From: RPQJ01 sp963726665
GTDB lineage: Bacteria; Pseudomonadota; Gammaproteobacteria; Steroidobacterales; Steroidobacteraceae
DNA: 64,000 nucleotides
Direction of reading: 5' to 3'
Assembly: GCA_963726665.1 (NCBI GenBank)
Contig: CAVSDW010000022.1
Location: forward strand, 19,389 to 83,388
Positions 21,473 to 33,378 of this stretch are shown one piece after another (the stretch's first letter is position 1; each line of letters opens with the position of its first letter). The translations under genes were made by a program, and so were the position numbers. The notes under the pieces are model-generated. The model was given only the letters and a program-made list of their open reading frames with translations. It had not been told where the DNA came from and did not search any database.

Positions 21473-23095
21473 ATGCACGGACTGATGCAGGATCACCCGC
21501 TGCTGATCTCCTCGTTGATCCGGCACGCCGCGGAGAACCACGGCCGGCGCGAGGTCGTCTCGCGGTTGGGCGACGGCAGCATCCACCGCACCGATTACGC
21601 GACCATCGAGCGACGCTCGCGCCGCCTGGCGCGTGCGCTGGAATCGCGCGGGATCCGCTCGGGCGATCGCGTCGCCACGCTCGCCTGGAACACCTATCGG
21701 CACGTCGAGTGTTTCTACGGCGTTTCGGGTCACGGCGCCGTGCTGCACACGGTGAATCCGCGGCTCTTCCGCGAGCAGATTGCCTACATCATCGGTCACG
21801 CCGAGGACCGCGTACTCGTCTTCGACGCGGACCAGCTGCCGACCGTCGAGGCGATCGCACCCGAGATCGACTGCGTCGAGCGCTACGTCGTGCTTTGCAG
21901 CCGCGCCGAGCTGCCGAAATCCGACCGCCTGAAACTCGAGGCCTTTGATGACTGGATCGAGGGCGCGGACGACGACTACACGTGGCCGGACCTCGACGAG
22001 CGTGCCGCCTCGTCGCTCTGCTACACCTCGGGCACCACCGGCAATCCCAAGGGCGTGCTCTACAGTCATCGCTCGACACTGATCCACGCGCTTTCGGCGT
22101 CGCAGGCCGACGGATTCGCGCTGTCGGCGCTCGATGCGGTGATGCCGATCGCGCCGCTCTTCCACGCCAACGGCTGGTCGATGCCCTACGCCTGCCCGAT
22201 GGTCGGCGCGAAGATGGTGCTGCCGGGCCACCAGATGGACGCGGCGAGCCTGTTCGAGCTGCTCTCCGCGGAAGGCGTCACCTTCGCGGTCGGTGTGCCG
22301 ACGATCTGGACCATGCTGCTCGCCTACATGAGCGAGCAGGGCGTGACGCTGCCGGACCTCGACCGTTGCATGGTGGGCGGAACGGCGCTGCCGCCCGCGG
22401 TCCAGAAGGCGCTCAAGGAAGTGCACGGCGTGCGCGTGGTCCACCTCTGGGGCATGACCGAGACGAGTCCGCTCGGGACCATGGGCACGCCGACCGCCGA
22501 GGTGGATGCGCTGCCGGAGGACGAGCGCCTGTCGCAGCTCCTCAAGCAGGGACGCGTCCCCTACGGCGCCGAGATCCAGGTGCGGGATTCGAGCGGGCGC
22601 GTTGCACCCAGGGATGGCGAGACCTTCGGGCCGCTGTGGATCCGCGGATCCTGGGTCGCATCCGGTTACTTCAAGGGCGAGGGCGGCGCGGTACTCGATG
22701 CCGACGGCTGGTTCCCGACCGGCGACGTGGCGACCTGGGACCGTTACGGCTACATGAAGATCACCGATCGCACCAAGGACGTCATCAAGTCAGGCGGCGA
22801 GTGGATCAGCTCCATCGACGTCGAGAACGCCGCGATGTCGCATCCGAAAGTAGCGCTCGCCGCGGCGGTCGCGGCTTTTCATCCCAAGTGGGACGAACGG
22901 CCGGTGCTGGTGATCGTGCCGAAGGCGGGCCAGGAAATCACCCGCGAGGAAATGATCGAATTTCTCGCGCCGCAGATGGCGAAGTGGTGGCTGCCGGACG
23001 ACGTCGTCTTCGTGAGCGAAATGCCGATGACCGCGACCGGCAAGATCCTGAAGGCAAAGCTGCGCGAACAGTACTGGGACCGCCTCGCAAAATAG
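21473..23095 (+). CDS. Fatty-acyl-CoA synthetase (AMP-forming)
   Basis: 540-residue adenylate-forming ligase that should activate medium- or long-chain fatty (or related) acids with ATP and CoA. The P-loop reads LCYTSGTTGNPKGVLYSHRS. Further motifs are VHLWGMTETSPLGTMGTPTA (A5), GWFPTGDVATWDRYGYMKIT (A7-A8) and the catalytic Lys in MTATGKILKAKLREQYW (A10). GGAGAG precedes the ATG by a few bases. It starts 25 nt after the STAND gene on the same strand, so co-transcription is possible, but no functional link is visible. Confidence 0.92.
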   Translation: MHGLMQDHPLLISSLIRHAAENHGRREVVSRLGDGSIHRTDYATIERRSRRLARALESRGIRSGDRVATLAWNTYRHVECFYGVSGHGAVLHTVNPRLFREQIAYIIGHAEDRVLVFDADQLPTVEAIAPEIDCVERYVVLCSRAELPKSDRLKLEAFDDWIEGADDDYTWPDLDERAASSLCYTSGTTGNPKGVLYSHRSTLIHALSASQADGFALSALDAVMPIAPLFHANGWSMPYACPMVGAKMVLPGHQMDAASLFELLSAEGVTFAVGVPTIWTMLLAYMSEQGVTLPDLDRCMVGGTALPPAVQKALKEVHGVRVVHLWGMTETSPLGTMGTPTAEVDALPEDERLSQLLKQGRVPYGAEIQVRDSSGRVAPRDGETFGPLWIRGSWVASGYFKGEGGAVLDADGWFPTGDVATWDRYGYMKITDRTKDVIKSGGEWISSIDVENAAMSHPKVALAAAVAAFHPKWDERPVLVIVPKAGQEITREEMIEFLAPQMAKWWLPDDVVFVSEMPMTATGKILKAKLREQYWDRLAK

Positions 23096-23222
23096 CCGGC
23101 GCGTCGGCGGGTACCCGGCTGCCCGGAACATCGACTGCCCCGGGGCGGTGTCGACGCGACCGCGGGCCTGCTGCATGATGTGAGTCTCTGGCATGCATGG
23201 ACAGTCTTTCCGGAGTACTGCA

Positions 23223-24508
23223 ATGCGAACGATCATCGTTTCGACGGCCCTCGTGCTCGTGGCCGGACTCCTCGCCCTTGCCGGCTGCGATACCGCAATC
23301 ACGGCGGGTGGCCAGGCCAAGGTTCGTGTCGTCAACGCCAGCATGGACTACGCTGCCGTCGACATGTACCTGGACGACAAGCGCAGGATTTCGAACGTCG
23401 GCTACGAAACCGCCAGCTCGTACCTGACCGTCGACGCGGACAGCTACACGACGGAATTCACGCGGGCAGATGCCTCCAGTGCGCTGGCATCCTTCAAACA
23501 GGAATATGCCCGAGATGACCGCTATACGTTTCTGGCCATGGGCCGGACCGGAGGCTTCCAGGTGCTCACGCTGGACGAAACCGCCGGCGAGGCGTCGAGC
23601 GGCAAGACCAAGGTCCGCCTCGTGAACGCCGCAGCCGACGCCGGCAACCTCGACGTCTATCTCACCGACGCGACGACTTCACTCGCGGATGCTTCGCCCA
23701 CGTTCACCAACGTTTCGGTGGATGCCCTCGCATCCGAAGGCTACGTGAACCTCGACAACGGCACCTACCGATTGCGGGCGACGGCGGCGGGCAGCACGTC
23801 CGACGTTCGGCTCGACGTCGCTGCCGTCAGCCTGGCGAGCAAGGCCGTGAATACGATCGTCCTGACGGGCACGACGGGCGGCGTACTCGCCGACGCGATG
23901 CTTCTCCCGCAGGACAAGTCCGCGACGCTGCTCAAGAACACGAAAGCGCGTGTCCGGGCCGTCGTCGGGCTCGACGGCGGGACGAGTGCGGCGGTCAGCG
24001 TAGGCGCGACGCCGCTGCTCTCGGCCGCGTCGATACCCGTGCTCGGCAGCTACCAGGTCGTCGACGCCGGGGCCGCGGCCGTTACGCTGACCGTCGACGG
24101 AGCAACGATCCCCGTGAGCGGCGTGACCCTGTCTTCGGGCTCCGACTACACGCTCGTCTACACGGGTGCCGCAGCGAGCCCGCAGCAGTCGTTGGTCGCC
24201 GACGTGAATCGACTGCCTGGTTCCGGCACGTTCAGGATCCGGCTGATCAACGCCATGTCGGCGCTGAACGAGCCGCTTTCCCTCGCGGTGAACTTCCTGC
24301 CCGCGGTCGACTCGATCGGGCTGGGCTCAGTCGCACTCTCGGACGAGATAGATGCATTCACCAGCGGCCGCCTGGACGTCACGCGGGTCACGACGTCGGC
24401 CGTTCTGTATTCGTGACCAGCCTGACGCTCGACAGCCAGGGCGTCTATACGCAGGTGATGTTCGGCTCCAGCAGCTCTCCGTCGGGGGCGCTGCGCAAGG
24501 ACCGCTAA
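23223..24508 (+). CDS. DUF4397 lipoprotein, copy 1 (late frameshift)
   Basis: Exported protein with a lipobox (MRTIIVSTALVLVAGLLALA then GCDT), so likely a lipid-anchored envelope protein. Two DUF4397-type repeats are visible: KVRVVNASMDYAAVDMYLDD and KVRLVNAAADAGNLDVYLTD. Each has the pattern 'R.VNA..D...vDvYl'. The frame stops at 24414-24416 after AVLYS, but homology with the paralogue at 34192-35478 continues in another frame (SQGVYTQVMFGSSSSPSGAL) to a TAA at 24506-24508. One base is missing near 24411 compared with the sister gene. ATG 23223 is chosen because it starts the signal peptide and follows CGGAG. The role of DUF4397 is unknown. Confidence 0.82.
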
Positions 24509-25048
24509 CGCGTGCTCCGCGGGTGCTCGGGAGAGCATGACCGGCCCACCGGCGAGCGTGCATGGCTGTGCCGCGCGATCTTTCGGGCGATTGAGCGGGG
24601 CGAAGGCGACCAGCGCCTCTTGTCCATCGTCGATGAACTGGGCGCCCTCGGTCCCATCGACGGATTGAAGGACGCGCTTGCGAGACTCAGAAAGCACGGC
24701 CGCGGCCGCGGTACTCGCAGCCGAGATTGAGCAGCTTCCCTGCCCATCGGGTTTTTTGAAACGTGCGGATCATCAGGCATGGCTGCCAGTGCAGATCAGG
24801 CAGTCATAACAACACCGCAACCCGCCGACGGGGACCGTGGGAACGGTTGCTGACCCGCGTGCCTACGAATGCGACAAACGCGTCCGTGATCCGACCGCGC
24901 TTGACCATTCTTGACTGTCGGCGGGCGGATCTGCTGGCACCATCTCCTCCCGATGAGACGCGCCGCTGACGCGGCGCTCGCCGTTGACCGGGAGGATCAC
25001 GCTCACCGGTGGTCACACCCAGCGCACGCAATTAGCAGGTTCCCGACA
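24509..25048. other. Intergenic region, 540 nt
   Basis: No gene recognised with confidence. A forward open frame at 24512-24730 encodes a 72-residue peptide whose middle (RLLSIVDELGALGPIDGLKD) looks protein-like, but it has no good start signal and matches nothing I know. It could be a gene remnant. Around 24739-24760 a weak GC hairpin followed by six T (CATCGGGTTTTTTG) could be a terminator. The rest leads into the DUF4397 gene at 25049. Confidence 0.4.
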
Positions 25049-26383
25049 ATGCGAAGAGCGAAACATGTTTGGTCGTGCATGATCCTTGCTGTATGCGCGC
25101 TGGCGGTCGCGGGCTGCGGTAGTGGTGGCGGCGGCGGCAGTAGCACGCACAGCACCAGCAAGAGCTCGTACCCGGAACTGCGACTGGCGAACGCGACGGC
25201 ATCGAGCAGCCTCGTGCTCAACGCGGCCGGGTTGAGCGATACAGATATCTCATTCTCGAGCGGCAGCGTCGCCGCGGGCGGAGCAAGCAGCTACTACTCG
25301 ACGAAGGATCAGAGCTACACGGTTGGCGTATCGGCGACCGATGGGACGCTGGTCGGGTCGACAGAAACGCTCGGCCTGTCGGCGGACACGAGCTACACCT
25401 TGCTCGGCTTCGAGCGACTGGGCGCCGTGAACACCCTCGTCATCTACGACGAGCAGGCAACACCGTCCAGTGGCTTTGCCTCGATGGCCGTCGCCAATGC
25501 GTCGCGCGACGCCGGGACACTGGACGTGTATCTCGTCGCACCCAACGCCGGTTTGAACGGCGTATCGCCCGCCTATTCGAGCATATATGCGAAATCGACG
25601 TCGAGCGCACAGTCGATCACTGCGGGCACCTACGACATTGTGGTTACGGCCAGCGGCAAGCCAAACGACGTGCGTCTCAGGATGTCCGCGGTTACGCTGG
25701 ACAGCAAGGACATGCTCACGCTCGCACTGACGTGCACGTCGGGCGGCAGCCTGGTCAATGGCGCCCTCGTACACCAGGGCGGCACCCTGACGCGTTATCC
25801 GGCCACCAACGCCCGAGTACGCGTGGTGGGTGCCTTTCCGGCCAGTACTTCCGGAAACACAGTCGTCTCGGTGAGCGTTGGCGGCGTCTCGCTGCCCAAT
25901 CTGACGGCGCCGTCAGCTGGTGCGTACAACCTGGTCGGCGGAGACACCAGCACCTACTCCGTCAAGGTTGATGGTGCTGACGTGGCTGCCCTGCCGGCCG
26001 TGACTTTCCACAACGGCGGCGATTACACGATCCTCGCCTACGGTGCTCCCGCCAGCCCGAGCGTCGCGGTATTTACCGATAGTAACCAGCCGTCGAGCAG
26101 TGGATCTGCGAATCTGCGCCTGGTCAATGCCGCCGTCTCCGGCGGCGGCCTCACGCTCAGTGACGACTACGTTCCAATCAACGTCGACGTGCAGTACGGC
26201 ACCAGCTCAACGTACTCGCCGGCCACAGGGTCCAGTAGTGCGCTGCTGACAATCACATCGCCCGTCGCAGCGTTTCCGACATATACAGCCAGCGACGTCA
26301 GCATTGTCGGCAGCGGCGTGTATACGATCTTTGTGCTGGGCAGCACGGCGTCGCCTGTCATCGCATTTGCCAAGGACCGATGA
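25049..26383 (+). CDS. DUF4397 lipoprotein, divergent third member
   Basis: 444-residue exported protein with lipoprotein signal (MILAVCALAVAGCGSG; Cys about residue 23) followed by a Gly/Ser linker. It has DUF4397-like repeats: ELRLANATASSSLVLNAAG, SMAVANASRDAGTLDVYLVA, RVRVVGAFPAS and NLRLVNAAVSGGGL. It ends with FAKDR, like the RKDR end of the two flanking paralogues. It is only distantly similar to them. The longer upstream frame is ignored because ATG 25049 begins the signal peptide. It lies between DUF4397 copy 1 and the two-component pair; surface or envelope function is inferred from the signal only. Confidence 0.82.
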   Translation: MRRAKHVWSCMILAVCALAVAGCGSGGGGGSSTHSTSKSSYPELRLANATASSSLVLNAAGLSDTDISFSSGSVAAGGASSYYSTKDQSYTVGVSATDGTLVGSTETLGLSADTSYTLLGFERLGAVNTLVIYDEQATPSSGFASMAVANASRDAGTLDVYLVAPNAGLNGVSPAYSSIYAKSTSSAQSITAGTYDIVVTASGKPNDVRLRMSAVTLDSKDMLTLALTCTSGGSLVNGALVHQGGTLTRYPATNARVRVVGAFPASTSGNTVVSVSVGGVSLPNLTAPSAGAYNLVGGDTSTYSVKVDGADVAALPAVTFHNGGDYTILAYGAPASPSVAVFTDSNQPSSSGSANLRLVNAAVSGGGLTLSDDYVPINVDVQYGTSSTYSPATGSSSALLTITSPVAAFPTYTASDVSIVGSGVYTIFVLGSTASPVIAFAKDR

Positions 26384-26570
26384 GGACACGGATTCGTGGT
26401 TGGTTGCGTCCGGCCAGCCTGCGACGCTGGGTGACAGCGTATACAGTGTCGGTGCACTCCTTGCCTGCCGACCATTCGACCGGGCCTTTATAATGCGCCT
26501 GACGACGCCCGGATCGATGACCACGGCGAGGGCGTGGACTGTTTCCCGCACGTGGCCGACGCCTGAAGCA

Positions 26571-27290
26571 ATGTCAAACCGCAGACCGCACGTACTGATC
26601 GTGGATGACGACTCGGAGCTGCGCGCCATGCTGACCGAGTATCTCGCCAACGAGCAGATCGAAGTGGATGTCGCAGTGGACGGAATCGCGGCGCTGCGCA
26701 GCATCGAGCGACAGCGTCCGGACCTTGTGCTGCTCGACGTCACCATGCCGGGCCTGAACGGATTCGACGTCCTGCGCAGGCTCCGCGAAAAGTGGCCTAT
26801 ACCGGTCCTGATGCTCACAGCGCGGGACGACGTGGTCGACCGCGTCCTTGGTCTCGAACTCGGGGCAGACGACTACCTGACGAAGCCATTCAACGGACGT
26901 GAACTGCTGGCGCGCATCCACGCGGTGCTGCGCCGATCACAGGGCACGGTCGCGGGCGCCGAGCCGGAGGTGCTTCGCGTCGGGCAGCTGAGCCTGGAGA
27001 CCGGGCTGCACGAGGCGCGCGTGGACGAAACCGTTATGGATCTCACGGACGCGGAATTCCGGGTTCTAGAGGTGCTGGTGCGCAATGCCGGCCGGGTGGT
27101 TTCCCGCGGCGAGCTGACCATGAAGGCGCTGGGGAGGCGCCACGTCGGCCTCGATCGGAGTGTCGACACGCACGTCAGCAACCTTAGACGAAAGCTGGGC
27201 ACGGCCGTCGAACAAACCACGCCCATTCTCGGCGTCCGTGGGGCGGGCTACATGATCGGACTGCCCTCCGTCACCGGCGCCGATCGATAG
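26571..27290 (+). CDS. OmpR/CpxR-like response regulator
   Basis: 239-residue regulator. Receiver domain: HVLIVDDDSELRAMLTEYL, phospho-Asp in DLVLLDVTMPGLNG, Thr in VLMLTARDDV and Lys in DYLTKPFNGRELLARI. The winged helix includes LVRNAGRVVSRGELTMKALG and DRSVDTHVSNLRRKLG, a CpxR-type recognition helix. ATG 26571 is the start that gives a normal receiver; the frame is open well upstream without homology. It is followed after 19 nt by its kinase. Together with the Spy/CpxP-like gene at 33645-33984 this suggests an envelope-stress circuit. Confidence 0.92.
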   Translation: MSNRRPHVLIVDDDSELRAMLTEYLANEQIEVDVAVDGIAALRSIERQRPDLVLLDVTMPGLNGFDVLRRLREKWPIPVLMLTARDDVVDRVLGLELGADDYLTKPFNGRELLARIHAVLRRSQGTVAGAEPEVLRVGQLSLETGLHEARVDETVMDLTDAEFRVLEVLVRNAGRVVSRGELTMKALGRRHVGLDRSVDTHVSNLRRKLGTAVEQTTPILGVRGAGYMIGLPSVTGADR

Positions 27291-27309
27291 AGCGCGTCGG
27301 TGGGCAGTC

Positions 27310-28677
27310 ATGTTCAAGCGGGCATTCATTTCCTTCTGGGCCACCATCGTCTTCTTTGCGCTGGCGGCCGCGGCAATCACGGCAATCAATTTCCACGAGG
27401 AAGCCGTGGAGCCGCAGCGTCTCGCCAAGCAGGCGCAGGCCGTGCTGACCGAGGGTGGTGAGGAGCGCCTGAAGACGTGGTTGGTGGCTCGCAATGAGCA
27501 GGACCCGACGCAACGGATACTGGTGATCGATGCGGCCGGTCACGAGTTACTTGGGCGCCGTCTGCCGGGCATGCTCCAGCCTCGACTGCCGGTGGGCGCC
27601 CGGCCGATGATGGCGCCACCTCCAGGGTCGCCGATGGGCGCGGTAGGCGCATTGCCTGACCTGCCGATATTTCCACGAATCACGGGCAGGGATGGCACGA
27701 CGTATACGGTGCTGCTCGACCCGCCCCCGCGTCGCGGGCTGTTCTCGCCTCCATTCTCTTTGCTGGCGAAGACCATTCTGATGCTGTTGGCGTTCGTCAT
27801 CAGCGGAGTTGTCTCCTATGGATTCGCGCGCTCGATCACCCGACCGCTGGAGCTGCTGCAGGGGACTGCGAAACAGCTCGCGGCGGGGCGTCTCGAGACC
27901 CGCACCGCACCGTCGGTTGGCCGAAGGCAGGACGAGATCGGCATGCTGGCGCGCGAGATCGATGCAATGGCCGGCAGGCTCGCAGCGATGGTGGAGGCAC
28001 GCCAGCACCTGCTGCGCGACCTGTCCCACGAACTGCGATCCCCACTTGCGCGGCTGCAGATGGCGGTGGGCCTGGCGCGACAGTCCGGAACCGACGGAGC
28101 GGCGCAACTCGCGCGCATCGAGCGCGAGGGCGAGCGACTGGAGCAGCTGATCGCCAGAATCCTCGAGTACGCCAGGCTCGAACGGGATTCCTCGACGCTG
28201 GCACGCGAAGAGGTCGACGTTGCCGACCTGGTGCGACTCGTTGTACTCGACGCCGAGTTCGAGGCGCAGGCGTCACCCGGGCGGATCCGCCTTGCGCTGG
28301 GCTGCAGAGGCAAACGGTCCCGTTGCACTGCTGTCGAACGCGGATCCTGCGGTCCTGCACACGGCCATCGATAACATCGTGCGCAATGCGCTCGTGCATG
28401 GCGGCGATGGCCCGATCGAGGTAAGCGTCAGCACGATCGAGGCGGCGAAATCGTGATCGAAGTGCGCGATCGGGGGCCCGGCGTGCCGCCAAGGGACCTG
28501 ACGCGGATATTCGAGCCATTCTTCCGCGTTGCAAGCGATGAACCCGGCCGGCCCGTCAATGGCTATGGCATCGGACTCGCGCTGGCGGTCAAGGCGGTCC
28601 AGCTGCACGGCGGTCGCGTCGAGGCTGTCAACGCCGAGGGTGGAGGACTCCGGGTCCGGAGTCGTATTGCCGCTTGA
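27310..28677 (+). CDS. CpxA-like sensor histidine kinase (frameshifted near the end)
   Basis: Membrane kinase with TM1 (SFWATIVFFALAAAAITAIN), a proline-rich periplasmic region (PPPGSPMGAVGALPDLPIFP), TM2 (TILMLLAFVISGVVSYGFA), HAMP (RSITRPLELLQGTAKQLAAG) and HisKA with the phospho-His in LRDLSHELRSPLARLQM. The ATPase domain is split. After about 28300 the frame changes (NADPAVLHTAIDNIVRNALV, the N box), and again near 28440 (IEVRDRGPGVPPRDLTRIFE, then GYGIGLALAVKAVQLHGGRV). The unbroken part covers 354 residues. The layout and the partner regulator match CpxA/EnvZ-class kinases. The breaks look like sequencing indels. Confidence 0.85.
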
Positions 28678-28732
28678 CCGGCAGTAGCGAGTGACGCGGC
28701 GACTCCAAGGCCGGCGGGTCCGGTCCCCAACG

Positions 28733-29936
<1,204 letters not shown>

Positions 29937-29937
<1 letters not shown>

Positions 29938-30641
29938 TACTGGGCCCCCATGACCCGTTGGTCACTCTCGATGCGCCCGTCGACGAAGCGCACGACCCGC
30001 TGCGCGTAAGCGGCGACGTCCGGCTCATGGGTCACCATGAGCACCGTGATGCCTTGTTGTCGGTTCAGTACAGTAATCAGGTCCATGATCTCCGCGCTGG
30101 TGCGGCTGTCGAGGTTGCCCGTGGGCTCGTCGGCGAGCAGCACTGCGGGGCGGGTCACAATGGCTCGCGCAATGGCTACACGTTGCTGCTGCCCGCCAGA
30201 CAGTTCGCCCGGCGTGTGGTCTTCGCGGCCCTGCAGCCCAACCTGTGCGAGGGCTGCCCGCGCGACTGCGTGTCGCTCGCTGGCCGGGCCGCCACGGTAG
30301 ATGAGCGGCAACTCGACGTTCTCGAGAGCGGTCGTGCGGGCGAGCAGGTTGAAGCCCTGGAACACAAAGCCCAGGAAATGGCGGCGCAACAAGGCGCGCT
30401 GTGTCCGTGACAGCTGTTCAACGTGAACACCGTCGAATTCATACGTGCCACCAGTCGGCACGTCGAGGCACCCGAGAATGTTCATGGCCGTCGATTTACC
30501 GGAGCCGCTCGGTCCCATGATGGCTACGAATTCACCGCCCCTGACGTCGAGGTCGATACCGCTCAATGCCCGGACAGTGGCCTCGCCGTCACCGTATGTC
30601 CGGGTTATGGCAGTCAACCGAATGAGGGGCTTATCGCTCAT
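29937..30641 (-). CDS. MacB/LolD-type ABC ATPase of an efflux system
   Basis: 234-residue ATPase of the MacB/LolD group. Walker A is FVAIMGPSGSGKSTAMNILG, signature GELSGGQQQRVAIARAIVTR, Walker B PAVLLADEPTGNLDSRTSAE and the H-loop VLMVTHEPDVAAYA. It powers the FtsX-like permease downstream by mechanotransmission rather than classical transport. Its ATG overlaps the adaptor stop (ATGA), and its stop overlaps the permease start, so the operon is tightly coupled. Confidence 0.93.
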
Positions 30642-31933
30642 GGTGCGGCGGTGCTCGCCTCCGTGATGACCTCCATACCAGCCTTGAGGCCGCCGCCGGT
30701 AATCTCAGTGTGTGTGCCGTCGCTGGCGCCGGTCGTCACGTCGACCGGCTCGGGTTGGCCGCCCCTCAGCAGCCAGACGCGAGTCGACCCCTTGCGGTGG
30801 TCGGCGACACCTTCTTCTCCGGCGCCGGAGGCCGTGGCATCAGCATGCTGGTGATACCGCCCGCGGGGCGCGCCTGCGTCGCGTCCGCATTCGGAGGCAC
30901 GAAGCGCAGTGCGGCGTTTGGGACCAGCAGCACGTCCGCACGCGACAGCGTGGTGATCGTGGCGGTGCCAGTCATGCCCGGCCGCAGGGTAAGGTCATCG
31001 TTGTCAACCTCGAGCACCGAGGGATAGGAGATCACACCGTCCTCCTCCTGCGATCCGTAGCCGACACGCGAAATGACCGCCTCGTACAGGCGCCCGGGCC
31101 ACGCATCCACGGTAAAGGTTGCCGACTGGCCAACCTTGATCTGGCCGACGTCTGCTTCGTCTACATCCACCTGCAATTCCATCTTGCGGAGGTCTTCGGC
31201 GAGCTTGAAGAGCACCGGTGCCTGAAACGAGGCGGCCACGGTCTGGCCGGGCTCCACGTCACGTAGCAATACGAGGCCGTCGATCGGGGAGCGAATGCTG
31301 GCCTTGCGAAGATTCGTCTCGTCCGAACGCAGGTTGGCGCGGGCCTGGTCGACACCCGCGCGCGCGCTGGCTGCATTGGCGTTGGCGCGTTTCACGTCGG
31401 CCACGGCCGCGTCGATCTCGCTGCGCGACGGCACCTTGCCGCCGGACAGTTCCGAGACCTTCCGGTATCGCTCGAGCGTGGCAACCGTCTCCTCTACCGT
31501 AGCCTGCGCCTGCATCAGGGACGCTCTGGCGGCCATGAGACTCGCACGTGACTTGTCGCGTGCGTCCTCGAGCCTGGATACGTCGAGTTGCGCAAGCAAC
31601 TGCCCCTCTTCGAACCCGATCGTTATCGTCCACAAACACTCGGTCAACGATGCCTGACAGTTCGCTGCCGACCTCCACTTCGTTCGTCGGTTGCAGATTG
31701 CCGGTGGCGGAGATCGTAACGACCAGCGTGCCGACCGCGGCGGTCGCGGTGTGGTACAGCGGTGCGTGGCTGTCAGGGCGCAGTCGCAGCAGGGCGACCA
31801 GGATCAGCAACGCGATGAGCGCAACGGCGCCCACGACAATGACACGGCGCCGCCGCACGGATCCACCGGCAGAGCGAGCCAGAATGTCGCGCAGGCCGCT
31901 TGCCGGTTTGTCGGTCGGAACGTCGGGATTCAT
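30638..31933 (-). CDS. MacA-type periplasmic adaptor (HlyD family, two frameshifts)
   Basis: Membrane-fusion protein linking the ABC permease to the outer-membrane channel. N-terminal TM anchor RRVIVVGAVALIALLILVAL, then a biotinyl-lipoyl half LVVTISATGNLQPTNEVEVG and SGIVDRVFVDDNDRVRRG. A break near 31630 leads into a long helical hairpin (DARDKSRASLMAARASLMQA ... ANLRSDETNLRKASIRSPID) and the second lipoyl half (GLVLLRDVEPGQTVAASFQ). The beta-barrel domain follows. After a second break near 30800 the C-terminus reads STRVWLLRGGQPEPVDVTTG and ends ITEASTAAP with TGA at 30638-30640. Start overlaps the channel gene stop. Confidence 0.85.
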
Positions 31934-33378
31934 GACGTGTCCTTGGCAGTCGTAGGTGTTTCGGACAAGGGTGCCCAGCCGCCGCCCAGCGACTTGTAGA
32001 GCCGGACCAAGGCCTGCAAGCCGTCGGCGCGCGTCCGCGCGAGGCTCTCTTCGGCGGTGAGCACCGTACGGGCAGTATCGAGTACCGATTCGAAGTCGAT
32101 CAGGCCGGCGGTGTAACGTTCCCTCGCCAGAGTGGCGGCCAGCCGCGCGGAGTCCACGGCGGACTTCAGCGCAACGTCACGTTCACGGTTCCTCTCCAGC
32201 GCAACGAGTGCGTTCTCGACGTCCTCCAGGGCCGCGAGGACGGTCTGTCGGTAGTCGGCAAGCGCCTGGTCGCGTACCGCCTCCTGCGCCGCAACCTGGG
32301 CGCGCAAACGTCCGCCTTCGAACAGTGGGGCGGTGAGGCCTGCCACCAGCGACGACACGCCCGCATTGCCGTCGCCGAGGCTCCCGAGCGACAGCGCTTC
32401 GAGTCCGATTGAACCCGAGATCGTGAAAGATGGGTACAGCGCGGCCGCCGCGACCCCAACCCGCGCGGTTTCGGCGGCGAGGTTGCGCTCGGCAATCCGA
32501 ACGTCTGGGCGCTGTCGCAGTGTGTCTGCGGGGATACCGACGGCGATCCCCTCCGGCGCGACGACCTCATTGCTGGTCGCGTCGAGTCGAGCATGCAATG
32601 TGCCGGGAGAGAGGCCGAGCAACGCGTCGAGGCGGTGCTCCGACTCCGCCAGGCTCGTTTCGAGGGTCGGAATCTGTGCTCGCGTCCGCTCACGGTTGGT
32701 ACGTGCCTGCTCAACGTCCTGGACACTTGTCAGTCCAGCCTGCGCGCGCCACTCCGTGAGCTGCAGTGTCTCCGTCTGACTCGCGAGGTTGTCGCGAGCG
32801 ATGCGAATCAGCGTCTGCTGTACGCGGGCCTCGACGTAACTGGTGGCCACTTCGGCGGCAAGCGAGACCTGCACCCCTGCCAGCGAGGCTTCGGACGCCT
32901 GCAGGTCGGCGTTGGCTGCTTCGACGCCGCGTCGTACGCTCCCGAAGATATCGAGTTCCCAGCTTGCGTCGAAACCAACGTCGTAGAGATCAACGGTCGC
33001 ATCGGAGCCGGAATGACCGCTGTAATTGGTCCGCCGACCGTCGCCACCGGCGGTCATCTGTGGGTATGCGCCCGCGGCCGAGGCTGCTCGCTGCGCCCGG
33101 GCCTGTCGGATTCTCGCACCGGCGCGCTCGATATCGGGGCTGGTGCGAAGTGCCGTCTCGATCAGGTCGGACAGCAAGGGATCGCCAAGGCGCTTCCACC
33201 AGGTCGCGAGGTCCACCGCCGCCGCCGATGTGAGGGCCGGGTGTCCCTCTGGCTGGAGCGAGTTCCACTCTGTGGGCGCATGCGTTGCTGGGGCCCGGTA
33301 GTCCGGGCCGACGGTGACACATCCAGCGAGATTCAGGACCGCGAGAACCACGAGAGTCCGGGATCGGCATTCAATCAT
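31930..33378 (-). CDS. NodT-family outer-membrane efflux lipoprotein (TolC-like)
   Basis: 482-residue outer-membrane factor. A lipoprotein signal (TLVVLAVLNLAGCVTVGPDY, Cys about residue 19) precedes the NodT signature (YRAPATHAPTEWN; TWWKRLGDPLLSDLIETALR). Two OEP repeats follow, with conserved SWELDIFGSVRRGVEAANAD and LFEGGRLRAQVAAQEAVRDQ, ending in a helical barrel region. The frame stays open another 246 nt upstream, but ATG 33378 begins a proper lipobox signal. Its stop overlaps the adaptor ATG by 4 nt, giving the order channel, adaptor, ATPase, permease. Confidence 0.92.
   Translation of the reverse strand: MIECRSRTLVVLAVLNLAGCVTVGPDYRAPATHAPTEWNSLQPEGHPALTSAAAVDLATWWKRLGDPLLSDLIETALRTSPDIERAGARIRQARAQRAASAAGAYPQMTAGGDGRRTNYSGHSGSDATVDLYDVGFDASWELDIFGSVRRGVEAANADLQASEASLAGVQVSLAAEVATSYVEARVQQTLIRIARDNLASQTETLQLTEWRAQAGLTSVQDVEQARTNRERTRAQIPTLETSLAESEHRLDALLGLSPGTLHARLDATSNEVVAPEGIAVGIPADTLRQRPDVRIAERNLAAETARVGVAAAALYPSFTISGSIGLEALSLGSLGDGNAGVSSLVAGLTAPLFEGGRLRAQVAAQEAVRDQALADYRQTVLAALEDVENALVALERNRERDVALKSAVDSARLAATLARERYTAGLIDFESVLDTARTVLTAEESLARTRADGLQALVRLYKSLGGGWAPLSETPTTAKDTS

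Noticed and set aside
24512..24730. Possible 72-residue gene after DUF4397 copy 1
   Set aside because: Protein-like in its middle but without start signal or recognisable family; only mentioned as part of the intergenic region.
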